Under the pieces are notes generated by a model. The model saw only the letters and a program-made list of their open reading frames with translations, was not told the origin of the DNA and ran no database searches. DNA of 11,866 nucleotides. Origin: Clostridium sp. CAG:1013. GTDB taxonomy: Bacteria; Bacillota; Clostridia; Oscillospirales; Acutalibacteraceae. How positions within the stretch are numbered: the first letter of the stretch is position 1; every line of letters begins with the position of its first letter. The position numbers and the translations under genes are program-made. The stretch covers positions 1 through 11,866 of the forward strand of contig HF972629.1 of NCBI GenBank assembly GCA_000432995.1, in the 5' to 3' direction. Below, one piece after another: positions 1 through 6,029 of this stretch.

Positions 1-13
1 CCCACCGCAGGTG

Positions 14-22
14 TGGTATAAT
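14..22 (+). promoter_or_regulatory. Extended -10 promoter element upstream of yfhO
   Basis: A perfect TATAAT (17-22) is preceded by TG one base upstream (TGG, 14-16), forming an extended -10 element. The matching -35 hexamer would lie just outside the left edge, so it cannot be checked. A start of transcription near position 29 is inferred, leaving about 168 bases of leader before yfhO. Confidence 0.6.
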
Positions 23-28
23 ATTTAA

Positions 29-165
29 AAATCAAGCACAGGCCGCACCCGGGCTGGGACCGAAAAAAACCGCAGGACCATACCGCCCCAGGGGCGGCGC
101 GAAGCCGGGAAACCGGCGTTTACCGCGGACGGTCCGTCCCAAAGCCGCCGGCGGCCTTTTTTCCA
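29..165 (+). promoter_or_regulatory. Structured leader RNA, possible attenuator or stand-alone small RNA
   Basis: The stretch between the predicted transcription start and the yfhO ribosome site is dense in self-complementarity. A long-range closing stem is visible: 40-46 (AGGCCGC) with 151-157 (GCGGCCT), then 52-55 with 143-146, then 56-60 with 136-140. Inside it are CCGCCCC/GGGGCGG (83-89/91-97), a GCCGG-GAAA-CCGGC hairpin with a GNRA loop (104-117), and GGACGG/CCGTCC (127-132/134-139). The closing stem runs directly into TTTTTT (157-162), as in an intrinsic terminator. A short local hairpin GCCG-CCGG-CGGC (144-155) competes for the same bases. This fits an attenuator or a roughly 130-base RNA with its own terminator. 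I do not recognise a known riboswitch class. Pairings were found by eye without energy calculation. Confidence 0.4.
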
Positions 166-196
166 TGAACTCTGCAACCAGGAGGTACGCTCTTTT

Positions 197-2839
197 ATGG
201 GATCTGTGAAAGAAACAAAGAAAAAGAGCTTTCGGGACAACTACTTCCTTAAAGCCTTTTTCCTGGGCCTGGGGCTCTCCTTCCTCGTGTTCCTTCCCTT
301 TATCGTGGTGGACGGCGGACGGTTCCTGTTTTACGGGGACTTCAACGTTCAGCAGGTGCCCTTCTATCGTTTGGCCCACGACGCGGTCCGCTCCGGCAAC
401 TTCGGTTGGAACTACCAGACCGACCTGGGCGTGAATTTCATCGGCTCTTACAGCTTTTACCTACTTGGCAGCCCCTTCTTCTGGCTGACCATCCCCTTCC
501 CCTCGGAATGGGTCCAATACCTGATGGGGCCGCTGCTCATCTTGAAATTCGCTTGCGCCTCCCTGACGGGGTACATCTACATTCACCGCTACACCAAGAA
601 CCAGGAATCCGCTCTGATCGCCGGCGTGCTCTACGCCTTTTCCGGGTTCTCCGTGTACAACATCTTTTTCAACCATTTCCACGAAGCCATCGTATTCTTC
701 CCTCTGCTGCTGGCCGCTCTGGATGAGTATATGGCCACTCGCCGGCGGGGTTTGTTCGCCCTGGCAGTATGTGCCTGCTGTGTGGTGAACTACTACTTCT
801 TCGTGGGACAAGTCACCTTTACCCTGATCTATTTCTTCCTGCGGCTGATCTGCAAAAGCTGGCGGATCAACGTGAAGGACTTCCTGCTGTTGGCCCTGGA
901 AGCCGTGATCGGCGTAGGGCTTTCCTGTACGCTGCTGGTCCCTTCCGTTCTCACGGTGCTTCAAAATTACCGCACCTCCGAGTACATCAACGGCTGGAAC
1001 GCAGTGCTTTACAACAACGAGCAGCGGTATCTCCACATTCTCACCTGCTTCTTCTTCCCGCCAGACCTGCCCGCCCGGCCCAACTTTACCCCGGATTCCA
1101 GCTCCAAGTGGGCTTCCCTGGGAGCCTGGCTGCCCCTGTTCAGCATGACCGGCGTCATCGGCTGGCTCCAAATGCGGCGGAAGCACTGGTTGAAGAAGTT
1201 CCTCTGGATCCTGTTCCTTATGGCCTTGGTGCCTTTCCTCAACTCCTCCTTCCAGATGATGAACACCGCTTTCTATGCCCGGTGGTACTACATGCTCACC
1301 CTGATGATGTCCCTGGCCACTGTAATGGCCCTGGAAAACGACCGCATCAACTGGAAGCGTTCCATCACCTGGACTGTAGTCATCACGGTGGCCATTGCGG
1401 TGGTGGTTGGCTTCATGCCGGTTTCGGAAACGGTGGACGGCACGGAAACCCTGTCCTTTGGCCTGGAAGAATATCCCACCCGGTACTGGAGCTACGTTGC
1501 CATCTCCCTGGTCTCTATGGGGGCGCTGGTGTATCTGTTCTGTTTCTGCCGGAAGAACAAAAAGATCTTCTTCCGCTCCACTCTCATTGGTGTCTCTCTT
1601 ATTTCCGTATTCTATTCCATTTTCTTCATCGCCCTGGGCAAAACCCAGTCGGAATACACCTGGAACCACCTGATCCCCTACTCTCTCAACGGCGGCAAAA
1701 ACGTGGATCTTCCCGACCTGCAGCAATGCCGCTCCGACTTTTACGAGTCTCTGGACAACGCCGCCATGTTCTGGGAAATCCCCTCCATTCAGGCGTTCCA
1801 CAGTGTGGTTCCCGGCTCCATCATGGAGTTCTACGATTCCATCGGCGTGCCCCGGGACGTGGCTTCCCGGCCCACGACGGATCATTACGCCATTCGGGGA
1901 CTTTTGAGCGTCCACTGGCTGTTTGACGACGACCACGACGACCAATACTTCGCAGGAGAGGATTCGTCCGACCCCGCCATGCCCGGCTTCGCCTACTACG
2001 GCAACGCCAACGGATTTGACATCTGGGAGAACCTGTACTACGTGCCCGTGGGCTTCTCCTATGACTACTACATCACTCGCAGCGAGTACAACGCCATGAA
2101 TGAAGGCAGCGAGGAATCCATCGGCGACCGGGAACTGGCTATGATGCGTGCCATCGTCATCGAGGATGACCGGGTGGCCCAGTACGAGGGTATCCTGGAG
2201 CACCTGCCTGAGAATCAGCGGGTCTTTAATGAGGACAATTACCTCCAGGACTGCCTGGATCGCAAGGAGCGTTCCTGCTCTTTCTTCCAGTACACCAACA
2301 GCGGCTTTACCGCCCAGATGGATTCGGACCGAGAGCAGATTATCTTCTTCAGCGTGCCCTATGAGTCCGGTTGGAGCGCCACGGTAAACGGCGAACCGGT
2401 AGCCATCGAAAAGGTGAATATCGGCTTTATGGCAGTGACCGTTCCCGAAGGGGAAAACGTGGTCATCGAGTTTACCTATCACACTCCCGGCCTGATGACC
2501 GGCTTCTTCATCACTTTGGTATCCTTGGCGGTGCTGGTGGCCTATCTCACCCTGATGAACCGTGTCCGGCCCCGTCCTGCTCTCACCAGCGGTCCCAGCT
2601 TGCTGCGGGTTGGGAGATTCTCCCAGTACGCCAAGTCCCGGCACGCCTCTTTCCGCAGACCTGGCGCCATGATCCCCCATGTACAGCGGGAAGCCGCCGT
2701 TCCGGAGGATCCACCTGCTCTGGAAGAGTCCGACTCTCAAGAGCTGCCGGAAGGTGAAGATGTTCCCGACCAGGAACAGACGCCGCCTTCCGAAGAAACA
2801 CCTTCCCAGGAAAGCGCTCAGGATCATTCATCCAACTAA
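197..2839 (+). CDS. yfhO: YfhO family integral membrane protein (putative GT-C glycosyltransferase)
   Basis: This 880-residue protein is polytopic: a basic N-terminus, a first membrane segment at about 17-38, many further helices up to about residue 480, a large non-membrane domain (about 481-765), one last helix (766-790) and a hydrophilic tail. The YfhO hallmarks are visible: GDFNVQQVPFY (47-57), with an acidic residue in the first outside loop as in GT-C transferases, and a DLGVNF...SPFF stretch (76-95). Near the C-terminus is a YESGWSATVNGEP segment typical of the family. In B. subtilis YfhO is the proposed transferase that moves GlcNAc from undecaprenyl phosphate to lipoteichoic acid; a similar surface-polymer role is inferred here. 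AGGAGG (180-185) lies 11 bases before the ATG. The next gene starts 15 bases after the stop, indicating an operon. The tail (about 800-880), rich in Glu, Pro and Ser, is not something I associate with the family core. The acceptor is unknown. Confidence 0.85.
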   Translation: MGSVKETKKKSFRDNYFLKAFFLGLGLSFLVFLPFIVVDGGRFLFYGDFNVQQVPFYRLAHDAVRSGNFGWNYQTDLGVNFIGSYSFYLLGSPFFWLTIPFPSEWVQYLMGPLLILKFACASLTGYIYIHRYTKNQESALIAGVLYAFSGFSVYNIFFNHFHEAIVFFPLLLAALDEYMATRRRGLFALAVCACCVVNYYFFVGQVTFTLIYFFLRLICKSWRINVKDFLLLALEAVIGVGLSCTLLVPSVLTVLQNYRTSEYINGWNAVLYNNEQRYLHILTCFFFPPDLPARPNFTPDSSSKWASLGAWLPLFSMTGVIGWLQMRRKHWLKKFLWILFLMALVPFLNSSFQMMNTAFYARWYYMLTLMMSLATVMALENDRINWKRSITWTVVITVAIAVVVGFMPVSETVDGTETLSFGLEEYPTRYWSYVAISLVSMGALVYLFCFCRKNKKIFFRSTLIGVSLISVFYSIFFIALGKTQSEYTWNHLIPYSLNGGKNVDLPDLQQCRSDFYESLDNAAMFWEIPSIQAFHSVVPGSIMEFYDSIGVPRDVASRPTTDHYAIRGLLSVHWLFDDDHDDQYFAGEDSSDPAMPGFAYYGNANGFDIWENLYYVPVGFSYDYYITRSEYNAMNEGSEESIGDRELAMMRAIVIEDDRVAQYEGILEHLPENQRVFNEDNYLQDCLDRKERSCSFFQYTNSGFTAQMDSDREQIIFFSVPYESGWSATVNGEPVAIEKVNIGFMAVTVPEGENVVIEFTYHTPGLMTGFFITLVSLAVLVAYLTLMNRVRPRPALTSGPSLLRVGRFSQYAKSRHASFRRPGAMIPHVQREAAVPEDPPALEESDSQELPEGEDVPDQEQTPPSEETPSQESAQDHSSN

Positions 2840-2854
2840 AGGAGAACCTATCGT

Positions 2855-3814
2855 ATGGAACCCACCATTTATTTTGTCATTCCCTGCTACAACGAGGAAG
2901 CGGTGCTTCCCGAGACCACTCACCGGCTGACCCAAAAGCTGGAAGCCATGCGGGATAAAGCCCTGATCGGTGAAAACAGCCGCATCCTGTTGGTGGACGA
3001 CGGCAGTAAAGATAAGACCTGGGAGCTGATCTCCCAGTACAACCGGGAAAACCCCTGGATCGAAGGGGTGAAGCTGGCCCACAACCGTGGCCATCAGAAC
3101 GCCCTTCTGTGCGGGCTCATGACCGCCATGGAGCAGTGCGACGCCGCCATTTCCATGGACGCGGACCTGCAGGACGACATTGATGCCCTGGACCAGTTTG
3201 TCCAAAAGTTCCGGGAGGGCTGCGACGTGGTGTACGGCGTGCGCAACAAGCGGGAAACGGACACCTGGTTCAAGCGGACCACCGCTGAGGGCTTCTACAA
3301 AGTGATGAAGCTGCTGGGGGTGGATGTGGTCTTTAACCACGCGGACTACCGTCTGATGAGCAAACGGGCCCTGGAAGGCCTTTCGGAGTACCGGGAAGTG
3401 AACCTGTTCCTGCGGGGCATCGTACCGCTGATCGGCTACCGCAGCGACTACGTCTACTACGACCGTCACGAGCGGTTTGCCGGGGAAAGCAAGTACCCCC
3501 TGAAAAAGATGATCTCCTTCGCTCTGGACGGCATCACCAGTTTCAGCGTAAAGCCCTTGAAGCTGATTTCCAACCTGGGTGTGCTCATCTCCGTGCTGAG
3601 CGTTTTCGGCCTGCTCTACGCCCTGATCTCCTACTTCGCCGGAGTGGCTGTTTCCGGCTGGACTGCTATCGTCTGTTCCATCTGGCTGCTCGGCGGCTTG
3701 CAGATGCTCTGCCTAGGAGTGGTAGGCGGCTACATTGGCAAGATCTACAGCGAAGTGAAAGCCCGGCCCAGATACCGGGTGGAAACCTATCTGGAAAACA
3801 AGAAAAAGCAGTAA
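2855..3814 (+). CDS. GT2 family polyprenyl-phosphate glycosyltransferase (CsbB/GtrB-like)
   Basis: This 319-residue protein has a GT-A fold N-terminus and two membrane helices at the C-terminus (about 238-262 and 268-293), the architecture of CsbB, GtrB and DPM1-like enzymes. Visible motifs are VIPCYNEE (8-15), the nucleotide-binding VDDGSKDKT (47-55), the metal-binding DAD (102-104) followed by QDD (106-108), and RFAGESKYP (207-215), matching the R..G.SKY signature. It should load a sugar from a nucleotide sugar onto undecaprenyl phosphate on the cytoplasmic face. The length matches CsbB (about 330). AAAGGAGA sits in the 15-base gap after yfhO, so the two are co-transcribed. In B. subtilis csbB and yfhO are neighbours and work with the flippase GtcA. 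No GtcA-like gene is in this window. The transferred sugar cannot be told from sequence. Confidence 0.9.
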   Translation: MEPTIYFVIPCYNEEAVLPETTHRLTQKLEAMRDKALIGENSRILLVDDGSKDKTWELISQYNRENPWIEGVKLAHNRGHQNALLCGLMTAMEQCDAAISMDADLQDDIDALDQFVQKFREGCDVVYGVRNKRETDTWFKRTTAEGFYKVMKLLGVDVVFNHADYRLMSKRALEGLSEYREVNLFLRGIVPLIGYRSDYVYYDRHERFAGESKYPLKKMISFALDGITSFSVKPLKLISNLGVLISVLSVFGLLYALISYFAGVAVSGWTAIVCSIWLLGGLQMLCLGVVGGYIGKIYSEVKARPRYRVETYLENKKKQ

Positions 3815-3817
3815 CAA

Positions 3818-3852
3818 AAAGCCCCCCTCTGAACAGCTCAGAGAGGGGCTTT
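3818..3852. terminator. Bidirectional intrinsic terminator between GT2 and PfkB genes
   Basis: A hairpin pairs AAAGCCCC (3818-3825) with GGGGCTTT (3845-3852) and CTCTGA (3827-3832) with TCAGAG (3838-3843), with one C/A mismatch and a five-base loop. The minus side ends in a good T-run (complement of AAAAA at 3816-3820). The plus side has a weaker one (TTTCGTATTT). It serves the convergent genes on both sides. Confidence 0.85.
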
Positions 3853-3870
3853 CGTATTTACAGGAACATT

Positions 3871-4845
3871 TTACAGCCGCAGCAGGGGCACAGTCTTGCG
3901 GCAGTGCTCAATGGCTTCCACATCGGGCAAAGCGGGGATGGCTCCCGTCTTGGTGGCGCAGGTGGAACCGGCAGCGTTGGCGAAGTCCAGGAAGTCGCCC
4001 AGCTCCTCGGGGGAAAGCTGAGCAGGCCGCTTGCCGGACTGGACGATCTTGGCCAGCAGCGCGCCGAAGAAACTGTCGCCGGAACCAGTGGTATCCTTCA
4101 CCGGGGTATCGTAAGTCTCTTTGGCCAGGGAGATACCAGGAGCGAACGCCTTGCAGCCGTGGGCTCCCAAGGTGACCACTACCAGGGAGACACCCTGCTC
4201 CAACAGTGCCCAGGCGCCTTCCTCCACCGACTCCTTGCCGGTGAGCAGCTCCAGCTCTTCTCCGGAGATCTTCATGATATCCGCCTTGGAGACCAGGCTC
4301 TTCATCCGCGCTACTCCCTCTTCCTCACGGCCCTTCCACAGAGGAGGACGCCAGTTGGGGTCGTAGGCGGTGATTTTCCCCTGAGACCGGGCGTAATCCA
4401 CCAGCCGCTCCACCGCAGAACGAGAGGGCTCAGCCGTCATCAGCAGAGAACCAAAGCACAACAGTTTGCACTCATCAATGAGGGAAAGGTCCGTGTCCTC
4501 AAAGGTCAGCCGGGTGTCGGCACCGGGATTGCGGTAAAAACTGAAATCTCGGTCGCCTTCGGGGCTCAGCTGCACAAAGGCCAGAGTGGTGGCGTGATCC
4601 GGATCCTGGGACAGTCCCCGGATATCCACCCCGCAGGCTTTCAGGGTATCCACCAGGAAATCTCCAAACATATCCTTTCCCACGCGGCCCAGGAAACCGG
4701 AGCTCACTCCAGCCCGATGAGCCTGCACTGCCACATTAGCCGGGGCACCTCCGGGATTGCGGGCAAACAGCAGCCGCCCATCTTCCGTTTCCCCCACTGG
4801 GGTAAAATCGATCAAAAGCTCGCCCATGGATACTATATCCGCCAT
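3871..4845 (-). CDS. PfkB family carbohydrate kinase, fructokinase-like
   Basis: With the start chosen here the protein has 324 residues, normal for ribokinase-family fructokinases (EC 2.7.1.4), which phosphorylate fructose at C6 with ATP in the cytoplasm. It begins MADIVSMGELLIDF, typical of this subgroup. GGAPANVA (32-39) is the first PfkB signature and DTTGSGDSFFGALL the second, with the catalytic base Asp257 in the anion-hole loop. Start choice: a GTG three codons upstream (4852-4854) also opens the frame, but it lies inside the Shine-Dalgarno-like AAGGCGGTG. That site is spaced six bases from the ATG at 4845, so the ATG is preferred. The gene is monocistronic, with its own promoter and a terminator shared with the GT2 gene. 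Exact substrate (fructose or another ketose) is inferred from resemblance only. No sugar transporter or regulator lies next to it. Confidence 0.88.
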   Translation of the reverse strand: MADIVSMGELLIDFTPVGETEDGRLLFARNPGGAPANVAVQAHRAGVSSGFLGRVGKDMFGDFLVDTLKACGVDIRGLSQDPDHATTLAFVQLSPEGDRDFSFYRNPGADTRLTFEDTDLSLIDECKLLCFGSLLMTAEPSRSAVERLVDYARSQGKITAYDPNWRPPLWKGREEEGVARMKSLVSKADIMKISGEELELLTGKESVEEGAWALLEQGVSLVVVTLGAHGCKAFAPGISLAKETYDTPVKDTTGSGDSFFGALLAKIVQSGKRPAQLSPEELGDFLDFANAAGSTCATKTGAIPALPDVEAIEHCRKTVPLLRL

Positions 4846-4885
4846 GTCGAACACCGCCTTTCCAAAAGATTGCTTCTTAAAATAA

Positions 4886-4914
4886 ATGATACCTGTTTTT
4901 CCCTTTTTTGTAAA
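4886..4914 (-). promoter_or_regulatory. Sigma-A-type promoter of the PfkB kinase gene
   Basis: Read on the minus strand: TTTACA (4909-4914) as -35, a spacer of exactly 17 bases, and TATCAT (4886-4891) as -10. Each hexamer is one base off consensus. It lies about 40 bases upstream of the kinase start and just past the terminator of the preceding gene. Confidence 0.75.
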
Positions 4915-4938
4915 TGGAAAAATCCCGGCCCATTTAAA

Positions 4939-4973
4939 AAAGAGGACGAAAGCTCTCCGCTCTCGTCCTCTTT
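4939..4973 (-). terminator. Intrinsic terminator of the ricin-domain gene
   Basis: A perfect 11-bp stem, AAAGAGGACGA (4939-4949) with TCGTCCTCTTT (4963-4973), encloses a 13-base loop. On the minus strand it begins a few bases after the stop codon and is followed by a T-run, so it ends the ricin-domain transcript before the kinase promoter. Confidence 0.88.
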
Positions 4974-4978
4974 GAGTT

Positions 4979-5725
4979 TTACTTTTTGCCGGTCTTATCG
5001 GCAGCCTTCTTTTCGGCAGGCTGGGACTTTACCAGGGTCTTGGGAGCCTCTTCCTGCTTCTTGAGAGCCTTGGGGGACTCTTCCTGCTTTTTCAGGGTCT
5101 TGGGAGTTTCCTCCTGCTTTTTCAGAACCTTCTTGGGCTCCTCCTGAATGGCCTTGGGCTCAGCGGCCTTCTTGGCTTCCTCTTTCTTGGATTCGGCCTT
5201 GGTGGTCCGGGTGGAACGCTTGGCAGGCTTCTCCTCAGTCTTTGCCTCAGCCTTCTTAGCAGTAGACTTGCGCACGGTCTTAGTGGCAGTCTTGGGAGCG
5301 GTGGAAACAAACTTCCACTGCTGGCCTTCGCCGTCTACGTCTTCCCAAATCTGGGCGGGAGCGCCGTCCTCGCTGCTCATATCCACAATGTCCAGAGCTT
5401 TGCCAGCCATAACATTGATGATCTTCTTGTAGGTGGTGGTCACGTTGACCAGCTTCCAGAGCTGGCTCTCGCCGTCCACGTCCTCCCAGGTCTGAGCCCA
5501 GGTGCCGTTAGCAGTGCCGTTGGCCATTACGTCCAGCACTTTGCCGCAGGCTTTATTGAAAAGCTTCACGCCGCCTTCCGCTTCTACGGAGGTCCAGATC
5601 TGAGCGTCAGTCTTGGCGGGTTCGGCCTGCTCCACTACCAGGCCGTTGTCCAGGCCGGTTGCCTGCAAAGCCTTGCCGCTTCTGCGGTTTACAATCATGA
5701 ATTCCGCTGTCTTCTTGCCAGCCAT
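4979..5725 (-). CDS. Ricin-type beta-trefoil protein with Lys/Ala/Glu-rich C-terminal tail
   Basis: This 248-residue protein has two parts. Residues 1-140 form a ricin B-type trefoil with three subdomains, each carrying a GKxL(D/Q) element (at 17, 61 and 108) and Q-x-W signatures (42-44, 78-80, 88-90, 125-127, 135-137). Such domains usually bind sugars. Residues 142-248 are low complexity, very rich in Lys, Ala, Glu and Thr, like histone H1 tails, ending in 10-residue LKKQEE repeats. No signal peptide, membrane helix or catalytic domain is visible, so a cytoplasmic location is the simplest reading, unusual for a ricin domain. AAAGGATG precedes the ATG by eight bases. It is a single gene with a perfect-consensus promoter and a strong terminator, so high expression is inferred. 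The tail could bind nucleic acid or polyanions. Function unknown. Confidence 0.85.
   Translation of the reverse strand: MAGKKTAEFMIVNRRSGKALQATGLDNGLVVEQAEPAKTDAQIWTSVEAEGGVKLFNKACGKVLDVMANGTANGTWAQTWEDVDGESQLWKLVNVTTTYKKIINVMAGKALDIVDMSSEDGAPAQIWEDVDGEGQQWKFVSTAPKTATKTVRKSTAKKAEAKTEEKPAKRSTRTTKAESKKEEAKKAAEPKAIQEEPKKVLKKQEETPKTLKKQEESPKALKKQEEAPKTLVKSQPAEKKAADKTGKK
5036..5128 (-). repeat. In-frame 30-bp tandem repeat in the ricin-protein tail
   Basis: About three copies of a 30-base unit encode PK(T/A)LKKQEE(T/S/A), with LKKQEE at residues 201, 211 and 221 and a degenerate fourth start (PKTLVKSQ) at 228. The unit is a multiple of three, so copy-number change would keep the frame. Confidence 0.8.
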
Positions 5726-5784
5726 CTGTGAAACATCCTTTCTATGTTGGGAGATAAACTTGTTTTCTAAACTACCTAGAGGGC

Positions 5785-5813
5785 ATTATATTCTTTTTTA
5801 ATTTTTCTGTCAA
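5785..5813 (-). promoter_or_regulatory. Perfect-consensus sigma-A promoter of the ricin-domain gene
   Basis: On the minus strand TTGACA (5808-5813), an A/T-rich spacer of exactly 17 bases and TATAAT (5785-5790) match the sigma-A/sigma-70 consensus at all twelve positions. The leader to the start codon is about 50 bases, with AAAGGATG as ribosome site. Confidence 0.93.
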
Positions 5814-5962
5814 ATCCCTCAAACCTGCGAAAAACCTGGTTTTTTCTCGATTTCTCAGGAATTGACATTCCCTTTTTGGCTATATTTCTCCACCTTGGGG
5901 GAGGCTCATGTTCTGAAATTGTGGAAAAGCGGAAATTTTTTAAAAATCCCCCAGATCTCCGC
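5814..5962. other. Divergent intergenic region with interleaved inverted repeats
   Basis: The gap between the divergent ricin and ATPase genes is about 304 bases and more A/T-rich than its surroundings. Apart from the two promoters it holds two inverted repeats: TGGGGGA (5896-5902) with TCCCCCA (5947-5953), and AAGCGGA (5927-5933) with TCCGCTT (5958-5964). They interleave rather than nest, and the second overlaps the -35 region of the ATPase promoter, so it may be a protein site. No small gene with a ribosome site was seen. Confidence 0.3.
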
Positions 5963-5991
5963 TTGGAAACCATCCTTTCATGGTGTATACT
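5963..5991 (+). promoter_or_regulatory. Probable promoter of the P-type ATPase gene
   Basis: TTGGAA (5963-5968, four of six consensus bases), a 17-base spacer and TATACT (5986-5991, five of six). Transcription would start near 5998, only about 30 bases before the start codon. Confidence 0.6.
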
Positions 5992-6029
5992 GTGAGTAAT
6001 GAAATTCAGCGAAAAAGGAGGGATTTTCC

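Noticed and set aside
118..140. T-box-like 3' motif (ACCGCGG followed by TCCGTCCC) in the yfhO leader
   Set aside because: The UGGN tRNA-acceptor bulge is missing just before ACCGCGG, no specifier stem fits the roughly 90 bases available upstream, and the gene is not amino-acid related. A degenerate T-box cannot be excluded by eye.
461..2827. Very long open frame on the minus strand opposite yfhO
   Set aside because: It lies fully antisense to a well-supported membrane protein, has low-complexity His/Gly/Val-rich sequence with no recognisable motifs, and arises from the GC-rich codon bias.
4846..4854. GTG start giving three extra residues to the PfkB kinase
   Set aside because: The GTG is part of the ribosome-binding sequence AAGGCGGTG that serves the ATG at 4845, and the family usually begins at that Met.
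3904..5064. Long plus-strand open frame opposite the PfkB kinase
   Set aside because: It is antisense to the kinase, crosses its promoter and the neighbouring terminator, and shows no family motif.
4979..5725. Secreted lectin or toxin reading of the ricin-domain protein
   Set aside because: The N-terminus MAGKKTAEFMIV has no hydrophobic signal core and no toxin or enzyme domain is attached.
5862..5886. TTGACA (5862-5867) with TATATT (5881-5886) as a second plus-strand promoter
   Set aside because: The spacer is only 13 bases and no acceptable -10 lies 16-18 bases downstream.
5890..5965. Manganese riboswitch (yybP-ykoY type) before the P-type ATPase
   Set aside because: A GGGGGAG run is present, but the other conserved elements are not seen and the best promoter lies downstream of the region.
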